A stretch of 44,877 nt of DNA. Source: Oscillospiraceae bacterium (lineage in GTDB: Bacteria; Bacillota; Clostridia; Oscillospirales; Ruminococcaceae). Positions 33,018 through 40,172 of this stretch are shown here, piece after piece. Numbering within the stretch: position 1 is the first letter of the stretch; each line of letters opens with the position of its first letter. The translations under genes were made by a program, and so were the position numbers. The notes under the pieces were generated by a model, which ran no database searches, was not told the origin of the DNA, and saw nothing but the letters and a program-made list of their open reading frames with translations. The stretch spans positions 1-44,877 of the forward strand of contig JAAVYW010000016.1 of assembly GCA_022791315.1 (NCBI GenBank). Reading direction: 5' to 3'.

Positions 33018-33911
33018 ATGGAATATATCCCGGCGAAGCATATCCTCACACGGGGCACAACACCCCCGTGGTTTGGCGCGGAATACAATATGAACCTGTA
33101 CAGGGGCTGCTGCCACGGCTGCATTTACTGTGACAGCCGCAGCGAGTGCTACGGTATCCAGGACTTTGACCGGGTGAGGGCCAAGGAGAACGCGCTGGAG
33201 CTGCTGCGGGATGACCTGCGGCGGAAGGGGAAGGCCGGCGTGGTGGCCACCGGCTCCATGAGCGACCCTTACAACCCCTTTGAGGAGGAGCTGCTGCTGA
33301 CCCGCCATGGGCTGGAGCTGCTGGCAGCCTATGGCTTTGGGGCGGCAGTGGACACCAAGAGCCATCGGATTGTACGGGATATTGATATTTTGCGGGAGAT
33401 AAAAGAACAGGCCCCGGTGTTGTGCAAGATTACTATTACCACCTGGGACGACGGGCTGTGCGCCAAGCTGGAGCCCCATGTCTCCCTCTCCTCCCAGCGG
33501 TTTGGGGCGATTGAGGAGTTGAGCAGGGCGGGGCTTTACGCCGGGGTGCTGCTGACGCCGGTGCTGCCCTTTTTGGAGGACAGCAGGGAAAATATCCTGG
33601 GCATTGTGAAGCGGGCCGCGGACAGCGGGGCCAAGTTCGTCTACGCGGATTTTGGGGTGACGCTGCGGCAGAACCAGCGGGATTACTACTATACCAAGCT
33701 GGAGGAGCTCTTCCCCGGGGAGGGGCTGGCAGAGCGCTACCGGCGGCGCTATGGGGGACGGTATTACTGTGCCGTGCCAAAGGCAAAGGAGCTGCGGGAG
33801 GAATTTGAGGCGGCCTGCCGGGAGCAAGGGCTGCTCACCCGGATGGAGGAGATTGTGCGGGGCTACCGGACGGGGTACGATAGGCAGCTTTCGCTTTTTG
33901 AGCTTGAATAA
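33018..33911 (+). CDS. SPL-family radical SAM protein (spore photoproduct lyase-like)
   Basis: A 297-residue radical SAM enzyme. The cluster motif CX3CX2C is at Cys31, Cys35 and Cys38 (RGCCHGCIYCDS). It starts with a short YIPAKHILTRG segment. Later motifs ATGSMSDPYNPFE and VDTKSHRIVRDID are typical of the Rv2578c/SPL-like group, which includes spore photoproduct lyase relatives that act on DNA damage. Whether it repairs spore photoproduct is not certain; it lacks the full length of classical SplB (about 340 residues). The ATG at 33018 is used; an open frame upstream overlaps the loader gene. It is 31 bases after the loader stop and likely shares the operon. A terminator follows. Confidence 0.8.
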   Translation: MEYIPAKHILTRGTTPPWFGAEYNMNLYRGCCHGCIYCDSRSECYGIQDFDRVRAKENALELLRDDLRRKGKAGVVATGSMSDPYNPFEEELLLTRHGLELLAAYGFGAAVDTKSHRIVRDIDILREIKEQAPVLCKITITTWDDGLCAKLEPHVSLSSQRFGAIEELSRAGLYAGVLLTPVLPFLEDSRENILGIVKRAADSGAKFVYADFGVTLRQNQRDYYYTKLEELFPGEGLAERYRRRYGGRYYCAVPKAKELREEFEAACREQGLLTRMEEIVRGYRTGYDRQLSLFELE

Positions 33912-33945
33912 ACTGGCTCAGTCTTGAACTGAGCCAGTTTATTTG
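33907..33945 (+). terminator. Terminator after the SPL-like gene
   Basis: A 16-bp perfect stem AATAAACTGGCTCAGT/ACTGAGCCAGTTTATT (33907-33922 with 33928-33943). The left arm overlaps the stop codon. Confidence 0.8.
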
Positions 33946-34000
33946 CGTGGGATTTGGATATACCTGTGGGGGTCCATTTGCCTAAGAACGGGATATAGGA

Positions 34001-34029
34001 AAAGCGCCAGGCGTATCGCCTGGCGCTTT
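34001..34029 (-). terminator. Terminator of the ABC exporter gene
   Basis: AAAGCGCCAGGCG/CGCCTGGCGCTTT (34001-34013 with 34017-34029), 3-base loop. It lies just after the minus-strand stop. Confidence 0.75.
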
Positions 34030-34032
34030 GAT

Positions 34033-35769
34033 TTATGCTCTGGTCTGCGCATCCCAGAGGCGGGCATAGACGCCGCCCTGGGTTAGAAGCTCTTGGTGGG
34101 TGCCCTGCTCCTTCACCTCGCTGTCCTCCAGCACTAGGATGCGGGAGGCACTGCGGATGGTAGAGAGGCGATGGGCAATGACAAGGGTAGTGCGGTTTTG
34201 CGCCAGCTTGTCCAGGGAGGCCTGGATTACCTGCTCGCTCTCGGTATCCAGGGCGCTGGTGGCCTCGTCCAGCACCAAAACCGGGGGATTTTTGAGAAAC
34301 ACCCGGGCGATGCTCAGGCGCTGCTTCTGGCCCCCGGAGAGCTGCACCCCTCTGGGGCCCAGATAGGTGTCGTAGCCCTGGGGGAGGGACTGGATGAAGT
34401 CGTGGGCGCCGGCCAGGCGGGCCGCCGCCTCTATCTCCTCGCGGGTGGCCTGGGGCTTTCCGTAGCGGAGGTTTTCCAGCACAGTGGAGGAGAAGATGTA
34501 GACATCCTGCTGCACCACCCCGATGTTTTCCCGCAGGGAATCCAGCGTGATGTCCCGGACATCGATGCCGTCCAGCTTGACGCTGCCTGCCGTCACATCG
34601 TAAAACCGGGGGATGAGGGAGCACAGGGTGGTCTTGCCCACCCCGGAGGCCCCTACCAATGCCACCCGTTCCCCCGCCTTGGCGGTGAGGGAGACGTTTT
34701 TCAGCACATCCGGGCCCTCCGCCCGGTAGCGGAAGCTCACGCAGTCAAAGGCCACTTCGCCACGGGCACGGCCCAGGGGCTTGGCGGTTTCCCAGTTGGC
34801 AATGTCGGGGGTGAGCTCCATGATTTCCATAAAGCGGTCGAAGCCCGCCATGCCCTCCTGATACTGGGAAATGGTGAAAAGCAGGTGCTGCACCGGCTCG
34901 GTGAGGTAGGAGACATAGAGCAGGAAGGCCAGCAGGTCTGCCGGGTCCATGCTGCCGCCCACAATAAAGAGGCCGCCGAACACAATCAGTGCCGCGGTGA
35001 TGAGCTGGATAAAGCACACTGTGCCCTGGTAGAGATAGGATTCCGTGCGGTAGATGTCCTTGCGCCTTTCAAAGAAGCGGTTGTTTTCCTGGGAGAACTT
35101 CTCCTGCTCCCGGCCCTCTCCCGTAAAGGACTGCACCACCCGGATACCGGAGAGGGTGTCCTCGGCCTGGGCGTTGACATTGCCAATCTGCTCCCGGCTC
35201 TTCCGGGCGGCTGCCCGCATTTTTTTGTTGAAGAAAAAGGCAAAGAGCAGCATGGGCGGCAAAAAGAGCAGCACCACCCCGGTGAGCCGGGCGTTGATGC
35301 TAAACAGGATTACCACAGCGCCCACAAAACGGACAAAGTAGAGCACAATATCCTCCGGCACATGGTGGTACATCTCGGAAAGGCCTTCCAAATCCCCGGT
35401 GAGCCGGGACATCAGCTCCCCCACCCGCCGGTTGTCGTAAAAACGGAAGGAGAGCTTTTGATAGTGGGCAAAGAGCTCCTCCCGCATGTCCCGTTCCATC
35501 TTGGCCCCCATGGCGTGGCCCATGTAGTCCTGATAAAAATTGCACACCAGCTGCCCCAAAATAATGAGCAGCAGCGCCAGGCCGCCCCGCCAAATAGAGG
35601 GCATAGCCTGGGAAAGCTCCCCCTCCAGCGCTGTCTGGACAATGGAGCGGGTGTAGAGGGGGAAGACCAGCATCAGCGCAGTGGCCAAAAGGGAGGCCAC
35701 CATTACGGCCGTGAACTGGCCCAGATAGGGGCGATAAAACGAGACGAATTTTTTAAAATGGGAATTCAT
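34033..35769 (-). CDS. ABC multidrug/lipid exporter, half-transporter (permease fused to ATPase)
   Basis: A 578-residue MsbA/BmrA-type exporter that works as a dimer in the cell membrane. Six membrane helices lie in residues about 15-310. The nucleotide-binding domain (about 335-578) has Walker A GASGVGKT, Q-loop VVQQDVYIFSS, signature LSGGQKQR, Walker B VLVLDEATSALD, and switch His in IAHRLST. All catalytic residues are present. It probably pumps drugs or lipids. SD AGGAGG precedes the ATG. It is driven by a perfect consensus promoter through a leader of about 150 bases that includes a small ORF and alternative hairpins, so induction by attenuation is likely. Its substrate is unknown. Confidence 0.92.
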   Translation of the reverse strand: MNSHFKKFVSFYRPYLGQFTAVMVASLLATALMLVFPLYTRSIVQTALEGELSQAMPSIWRGGLALLLIILGQLVCNFYQDYMGHAMGAKMERDMREELFAHYQKLSFRFYDNRRVGELMSRLTGDLEGLSEMYHHVPEDIVLYFVRFVGAVVILFSINARLTGVVLLFLPPMLLFAFFFNKKMRAAARKSREQIGNVNAQAEDTLSGIRVVQSFTGEGREQEKFSQENNRFFERRKDIYRTESYLYQGTVCFIQLITAALIVFGGLFIVGGSMDPADLLAFLLYVSYLTEPVQHLLFTISQYQEGMAGFDRFMEIMELTPDIANWETAKPLGRARGEVAFDCVSFRYRAEGPDVLKNVSLTAKAGERVALVGASGVGKTTLCSLIPRFYDVTAGSVKLDGIDVRDITLDSLRENIGVVQQDVYIFSSTVLENLRYGKPQATREEIEAAARLAGAHDFIQSLPQGYDTYLGPRGVQLSGGQKQRLSIARVFLKNPPVLVLDEATSALDTESEQVIQASLDKLAQNRTTLVIAHRLSTIRSASRILVLEDSEVKEQGTHQELLTQGGVYARLWDAQTRA

Positions 35770-35774
35770 ACTTT

Positions 35775-35840
35775 CCTCCTAAAGCTGCGGAGGCCTTGCC
35801 CCGCAGGACGTGGAGGGCTGTCAAGCCAGGATAGCCCTCC
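35775..35840 (-). promoter_or_regulatory. Alternative RNA hairpins around the ABC gene SD
   Basis: On the minus strand: GGAGGGCT inside the leader ORF (35840-35833) pairs with AGCCCTCC (35819-35812); CTGCGG pairs with CCGCAG (35806-35801 with 35790-35785); and CCTCC (35793-35789) can pair with the SD GGAGG (35779-35775). The three pairings exclude each other in part, as in translational attenuators. Confidence 0.4.
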
Positions 35841-35871
35841 TGCCGACATTCGACCCCATTCTTCTTTTCAT
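35821..35871 (-). CDS. Predicted 16-residue leader peptide of the ABC exporter
   Basis: Small ORF MKRRMGSNVGRRAILA, ATG at 35871, stop at 35823-35821, preceded by AAAGGGG at 9 bases. It lies between the exporter promoter and the exporter start. Its last codons contain GGAGGGCT, which pairs with a segment upstream of the exporter SD. This resembles the BmrB leader of the Bacillus BmrCD drug exporter in position, not in sequence. Basic residues are frequent (MKRR, GRR). Confidence 0.45.
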   Translation of the reverse strand: MKRRMGSNVGRRAILA

Positions 35872-35923
35872 ATTCCAATACCCCTTTCTCATTAAAATCC
35901 GGCGGTTCCTCTCGCCGGTTCCC

Positions 35924-35952
35924 ATTATAAGAGAGGTTGTAAAATTTGTCAA
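35924..35952 (-). promoter_or_regulatory. Consensus promoter of the ABC exporter
   Basis: Minus strand TTGACA (35952-35947), 17-base spacer, TATAAT (35929-35924): a perfect sigma-A match. Confidence 0.85.
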
Positions 35953-36005
35953 CCCAATTTGTAAATATTTTGTAACCTTTTAAGGCTGCCATTGTGGGGA
36001 TAAAG

Positions 36006-36041
36006 GACCTCCCCCTCCGGCAAAGCTGGAGGGGGAGGTTT
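36006..36041 (-). terminator. Terminator of the DUF4397-like gene
   Basis: An ACCTCCCCCTCC...GGAGGGGGAGGT stem (about 36007-36039) with one internal mismatch. It lies directly after the minus-strand stop at 36046. Confidence 0.65.
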
Positions 36042-36045
36042 ATGT

Positions 36046-36918
36046 TCACCGGTTCTCCGCGATAAGGGTGGAGAGGGCGGGGGTGCCGGCTACGCGGCCG
36101 ATGAGATAGACGGTGTAGAGGACACCGGCGCGCAGGGTAGTAGAAAAATTAAGTAATGCTTCTTCCGACAGGTCGGAAGCGGGGGAGGCGGACATGCCGG
36201 TGAGGGTCTCGATATCCTCCTCCGGGACATAGTCTAGGGTGGAGCTGACTAAGAAGTGATACCGGCCGGGCCGGGCCTGCTTGAAGGGGGCGACTTCCTT
36301 ATAGCGCAAATCGGAATAGACTACCCGCCCATCGGTGAGGCTGATGTCCAGGGCGCCGGAATTGGGGGAGAGGTTGACAGCACGGAAGCAGGCCATGCCG
36401 CGGGAGCGGTTGTCGCAGATGGAATCAGGGATTTGCAGCAGGTCTACGCCGTCAAAAGTATTGATGAGGGCGAGGGTGAGGGTCTCGCCCGCCCGCAGGG
36501 GGACGGTCTTGCGCAGGAGGATGGTGCGGGGGGAGTCGGAGAGGGTTACAGTAAAGGTGCGGAAGCCGTCCAGCACAAGGGAATAGCAGGAGAGGTTGCC
36601 GTAGGCCAGGCGGGTTGCCAGGCGGCGGGGGCCGATGGAGATGTTCACCGGGTCGTAGTTCACGGCGGCGAAGAGGAAGCGGATGCGGCACAGGCCGGGA
36701 TAGGATACCGAGCCATCTCCCATATTGCCGGGATAGGCGGGGATTTGGTTGTCGGGGGCAATGGGGAGCGAGGGAATCTGGCTTTCGTCCGGGCCGGGAT
36801 AGATGGGGGTCTGGTCGTCAGGGGGCGCGATGGGGAGGCTCGGGCTATCCACCAGGGGAGGCAAGGGGATGGCTGGCTCCTGCCCCCGGTGGCGGAGGAA
36901 AGAGGTGTTGTTGTCCAT
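36046..36918 (-). CDS. DUF4397-like protein with Pro-rich N-terminal repeats
   Basis: A 290-residue protein. Residues 1-70 are low-complexity and Pro/Asp-rich, with a near repeat (SLPIAPPDDQTPIYPG, then SLPIAPDNQIPAYPG). Residues about 75-290 are beta-rich in the style of DUF4397: IRFLFAAVNYDPVNISIG, FTVTLSD, then ACFRAVNLSPNSGALDISLTDG and GRYHFLVSS. DUF4397 proteins are often found on the surface of Firmicutes or their spores. There is no signal peptide, which would suit a spore-coat role. A CATATACT at 36958-36951 on the minus strand weakly resembles a sporulation sigma -10 box, but no -35 was found. The ATG at 36918 is used (SD AAAGGAGA); the open frame upstream shows no domain. Confidence 0.65.
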   Translation of the reverse strand: MDNNTSFLRHRGQEPAIPLPPLVDSPSLPIAPPDDQTPIYPGPDESQIPSLPIAPDNQIPAYPGNMGDGSVSYPGLCRIRFLFAAVNYDPVNISIGPRRLATRLAYGNLSCYSLVLDGFRTFTVTLSDSPRTILLRKTVPLRAGETLTLALINTFDGVDLLQIPDSICDNRSRGMACFRAVNLSPNSGALDISLTDGRVVYSDLRYKEVAPFKQARPGRYHFLVSSTLDYVPEEDIETLTGMSASPASDLSEEALLNFSTTLRAGVLYTVYLIGRVAGTPALSTLIAENR

Positions 36919-37138
36919 GCTTGCAGGTCTCCTTTCATGCGGTCTGCCCCAGTATATGCCGCAGGACGGGAGTAGGGAAAGGGGGTGGAACCTGCTTTTT
37001 GCCCCTGAGCCGGGCTGGCTGCGGATTGCGCCGGATTTCCCTTTGATTTGCCCCCTTTTTCCGCCGGAAAAAAGTTTTACCCCCAGATGGGGGCTGCTGG
37101 GCTTTTTGCAGGGATTGCAAAAAAAACTGGGATTCCAA
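36919..37138. other. Non-coding stretch between divergent DUF4397-like and dehydrogenase genes
   Basis: No gene is seen. It contains CCCCC-AGAT-GGGGG (37080-37093) and A/T-rich sequence leading into the dehydrogenase promoter. Confidence 0.5.
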
Positions 37139-37167
37139 TTGACATTTTTGGAAATTTTCCCTATAAT
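37139..37167 (+). promoter_or_regulatory. Consensus promoter of the MDR dehydrogenase
   Basis: TTGACA (37139-37144), 17-base spacer, TATAAT (37162-37167): a perfect match. The leader is about 80 bases. Confidence 0.85.
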
Positions 37168-37254
37168 GAGGAATATCAAGAGCTCTGTTTTTGAGAAAAA
37201 AGCTAAAAAGTTAGTGCTGGAAGCTACTTATTTGGGAAAAGGGAGGAAAATGGG

Positions 37255-38280
37255 ATGCTGCAACAAGTGATGACCGCACCGGGAGAGATTATTTTCCGGG
37301 AAATCCCAACGCCAAAGCCGGAAGCAGGGGAGGTCTTGATTCGGATTGAGGAAATTGGGGTATGCGGCTCGGATATTCACGTTTACCACGGCAAGCACCC
37401 CTTTACCTCTTACCCGGTGACCCAGGGACATGAGGTTTCGGGCCGGGTGGAGGCGCTGGGAGCGGGCGTGACAGGGCTCCGGGCAGGGCAGAAGGTGACA
37501 ATCCAGCCCCAGGTGGTGTGTGGGCAGTGTTACCCCTGCCGCCATGGGAAATACAACCTCTGCGAGCAGTTAAAAGTGATGGGGTTCCAGACCACCGGCG
37601 TGGCCTCCCATTTCTTTGCAGTGGAGGCGGCCAAGGTGACGCCCCTGCCGGAAGAGATGAGCTATGAGGAGGGGGCCATGATTGAGCCCCTGGCTGTGGC
37701 GGTGCACGCGGTGCGGCAGGCGGGGGATGTGAGGGGAAAAGGCACCCTGGTGCTGGGAGCGGGCCCCATCGGCAACCTGGTGGCCCAGACGGCCAAGGGG
37801 ATGGGAGCGGAAAAGGTGATGATTACCGACCTGAGTGACTACCGCCTGGAAAAGGCGGCGGAGTGCGGAATCCCCTGCCGGGTGAACACTGGGAAGCAGG
37901 AGCTGGGAGAGGCTATCCTGGACTACTTTGGCCCTGACCGGGCCGACCTGATTTACGACTGCGCCGGGAATGACGCCACCATGGGCCAGGCCATTGCCTT
38001 GGCCCGCAAGGGTTCGGAGATTATCCTGGTGGCAGTGTTTGCCGGGATGGCCAAGGTGGATTTGGCGGTGCTGAACGACCATGAGCTGACCTTAGGCAGC
38101 AGCATGATGTACCGGAATGAGGATTACCTAGAGGCAATCCGGCTGGTGCAAGAGAAAAAGGTGGCGCTGGCCCCGCTGGTGTCCAAGCGGTTTGCTTTTG
38201 CCGACTACAAGAAGGCCTATGAGTACATCGACGCCAACCGGGAGACCACTATGAAGGTGCTGATTGACGTGCAGAAATAG
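37255..38280 (+). CDS. Zinc-dependent medium-chain alcohol/polyol dehydrogenase
   Basis: A 341-residue MDR enzyme that oxidises an alcohol or polyol with NAD(P)+. Catalytic zinc ligands are Cys37 (CGSDIH), His59 and Glu60 (GHE). Structural zinc uses Cys89, Cys92, Cys95 and Cys103. The Rossmann site is GAGPIGN near 168. The motif set is that of sorbitol/threonine/2,3-butanediol-type dehydrogenases; the substrate cannot be decided. SD GGGAGG precedes the ATG. It is a single gene with a perfect promoter, so it should be well expressed. The fucosidase and sugar-isomerase genes nearby hint at sugar metabolism, but a tRNA on the other strand separates them. Confidence 0.9.
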   Translation: MLQQVMTAPGEIIFREIPTPKPEAGEVLIRIEEIGVCGSDIHVYHGKHPFTSYPVTQGHEVSGRVEALGAGVTGLRAGQKVTIQPQVVCGQCYPCRHGKYNLCEQLKVMGFQTTGVASHFFAVEAAKVTPLPEEMSYEEGAMIEPLAVAVHAVRQAGDVRGKGTLVLGAGPIGNLVAQTAKGMGAEKVMITDLSDYRLEKAAECGIPCRVNTGKQELGEAILDYFGPDRADLIYDCAGNDATMGQAIALARKGSEIILVAVFAGMAKVDLAVLNDHELTLGSSMMYRNEDYLEAIRLVQEKKVALAPLVSKRFAFADYKKAYEYIDANRETTMKVLIDVQK

Positions 38281-38299
38281 CTGTGTGGCCGGGGAAAAT

Positions 38300-38368
38300 A
38301 CCCGCCCCAGATAGGGGGCGGGGCTTGCCCCGCTCCATCTCAAGGCAACGGCTTGCTAAAAGAGAAAG
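38300..38368 (+). repeat. Structured intergenic repeat, copy E (divergent)
   Basis: The core GCTCCATCT (38332-38340) is the reverse complement of the GATGGAGC core in other copies, flanked by a GGGGCGGGG/CCCCGC hairpin. The tail CTAAAAGAGAAAG (38356-38368) is in the plus orientation. The match is weaker than in copies A-C. Confidence 0.35.
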
Positions 38369-38400
38369 CAAAAAGCCGCCCCAGGAAACCTGAGACGGCT

Positions 38401-38477
38401 TGGTACGCCCGACAGAATTCGAATCTGCGACCTTTAGAGTCGGAGTCTAACGCTCTATCCAGCTGAGCTACGGGCGC
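38401..38477 (-). tRNA. tRNA-Arg (anticodon CCG)
   Basis: On the minus strand the 77-base gene folds as a full cloverleaf: acceptor GCGCCCG/CGGGCGT (first pair G-U), D-arm GCTCAGCTGGATAGAGC, anticodon stem TTAGA/TCTAA with loop CTCCGAC, T-arm with TTCGAAT, discriminator A and encoded CCA. The anticodon CCG reads CGG (Arg). Confidence 0.93.
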
Positions 38478-38498
38478 ATATCACGCGGTACAAACATT

Positions 38499-38527
38499 AC
38501 TTTATCACAATTCCCTTTAAATTGCAA
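38499..38527 (-). promoter_or_regulatory. Promoter of tRNA-Arg
   Basis: Minus strand TTGCAA (38527-38522), 17-base spacer, TAAAGT (38504-38499), 21 bases before the tRNA 5' end. Confidence 0.7.
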
Positions 38528-38578
38528 GAGGAATTGGACAATTTTCCAAAAAATTTGAGAAAAAAGGACGTGCGCACC

Positions 38579-40027
38579 ATGGCACATTATAGGACAGACT
38601 GGAAATCCCTGCGTGCCCACCCGGTGGTCCCGGAATGGCTGCGGGAGGGGAAATTTGGCATTTACACCCACTGGGGGCCCTATTCGGTGCCGGCCTGCCG
38701 CCCCAATGGCAGCTGGTATGGCTTTTATATGTATCAAAAGGGGAGCCCCCAATATGAGCACCATGTGAAAACCTATGGGGACCCGGCCCGGTTTGGGTAC
38801 AAGGACTTTATCCCAATGCTCACGGGGGAGCGGTTTGACCCCGAGGAGTGGGCAGAGATTTTTGCGGGGGCAGGGGCCAAGTTTGCAGGGCCGGTGGGAG
38901 AACACCATGACGGCTTTTGTATGTGGGAGACCGGGCTCACCCCGTTTCATGCCGGGGCCATGGGCCCAAAGCGGGATGTGGCGGGGGAGCTGGAAAAGGC
39001 TATCCGGGCCAAGGGCATGAAGTACATGGTGGCACTGCATCACGCGGAGAACTGGCGCTTTTTCCCCCACTGGGTGAGGGAATCGGATTTGGATGACCCG
39101 GCGGCCCAGGCGCTCTACGGCAGGCCCCACAACCTGGAATGGGAGAAGGGGATACCGACAGAGGGCACTTGGCCCATTTGGAACAGCCAGGAGAAGCCGG
39201 ACAAAGCCTTCTGCGACTGGTGGCTGGCCACCTGCAAAGAGGCAATCGACCGCTTCCGGCCCGATTTGCTCTGGTTTGACTTTGGGCTGGAAATCGTGCC
39301 GGAGTGTTACCGCCAGGAGATGGCCGCCTACTACTATAACCGGGCGGAGGAGTGGGGGAGCCAGGTGGCGCTCACCTACAAAAACCGGGATATGGCGCCT
39401 GGGAGCGGGCTCATCGACTTGGAGCTGGGGCGTTTTGACTCCATGACCCACCACGAATGGCTCACCGACACCACCGTGGACGACGGGGAGGGCTGGTGCT
39501 GGCTCTTTGACGCCCGGTATAAGGAACCTGCGGTGCTGATTCAATATCTGATAGACAATGTGAGCAAGAATGGGTATCTACTATTAAATGTGGGGCCCAA
39601 GCCGGACGGCACCCTCCCGGAGGAGGCCAAGGCCATCCTAAAAGAGATGGGGGAATGGCTGCGCGTCAACGGGGAGGCGGTGTATGGCACCTCGCCTTGG
39701 CTGGTATATGGGGAGGGGCCTACCAAGATGGAGAGCTCGGGCATGTTCAGCGAATCCGAGAGGCTGGATTACACGGCGCAGGATGTGCGCTATACGGCCA
39801 AGGATGGGGCGCTCTACGCCACGCTGCTGGCCTGGCCGAAGGAACCGGTGGTGCTGGAAAGCCTGGCAGGGCTCTATCCCGGCGAGGTGGAGAAGGTGTC
39901 GATGCTGGGGAGCGGGGAACTGCTGGACTGGAAACAGACGGAAAAAGGGCTATGGGTGGCCCCGCCAAAAGAAAAGCCCTGCCGCCACGCCTTTGTACTG
40001 AAAATTATCCGGAAACAGCCCTTTTGA
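38579..40027 (+). CDS. Alpha-L-fucosidase (GH29 family)
   Basis: A 482-residue glycoside hydrolase that removes alpha-L-fucose from glycans such as mucin or milk oligosaccharides. Barrel motifs are FGIYTHWGPYSVPA, EHHDGFCMWET and WFDFG with the probable nucleophile Asp234. The general acid/base region is variable in GH29 and cannot be fixed here. The C-terminal part (about 380-482) is the usual beta domain. There is no signal peptide, so it acts inside the cell on imported sugars. The ATG at 38579 is used since it begins close to the conserved start; AAAGGA lies upstream. It is divergent from the tRNA, and a 145-base gap leads to the next gene. Confidence 0.85.
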   Translation: MAHYRTDWKSLRAHPVVPEWLREGKFGIYTHWGPYSVPACRPNGSWYGFYMYQKGSPQYEHHVKTYGDPARFGYKDFIPMLTGERFDPEEWAEIFAGAGAKFAGPVGEHHDGFCMWETGLTPFHAGAMGPKRDVAGELEKAIRAKGMKYMVALHHAENWRFFPHWVRESDLDDPAAQALYGRPHNLEWEKGIPTEGTWPIWNSQEKPDKAFCDWWLATCKEAIDRFRPDLLWFDFGLEIVPECYRQEMAAYYYNRAEEWGSQVALTYKNRDMAPGSGLIDLELGRFDSMTHHEWLTDTTVDDGEGWCWLFDARYKEPAVLIQYLIDNVSKNGYLLLNVGPKPDGTLPEEAKAILKEMGEWLRVNGEAVYGTSPWLVYGEGPTKMESSGMFSESERLDYTAQDVRYTAKDGALYATLLAWPKEPVVLESLAGLYPGEVEKVSMLGSGELLDWKQTEKGLWVAPPKEKPCRHAFVLKIIRKQPF

Positions 40028-40074
40028 TTTCAAATGAACGGGATTGCGGAGGTGGGGTTTTTCTGGAAAAGTGC

Positions 40075-40103
40075 TTGACACCGTGCTGGCACAGGGAGAT
40101 AAT
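40075..40103 (+). promoter_or_regulatory. Promoter of the pyrophosphatase-like fusion gene
   Basis: TTGACA (40075-40080), 17-base spacer, GATAAT (40098-40103). Confidence 0.7.
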
Positions 40104-40172
40104 GAAGGCAGAAAGACGTTGCCGTTTTACTGGATAGAATGGTGTGGCTGATGGGAAGAGGGGGACTGTGTA

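Noticed and set aside
34171..35895. 574-codon plus-strand frame over the ABC gene
   Set aside because: Shadow of the exporter, whose strand carries all ABC motifs, a consensus promoter and an SD.
14319..38368. CRISPR array
   Set aside because: The dispersed repeats are not regularly spaced, have no uniform spacers and no cas genes are present.
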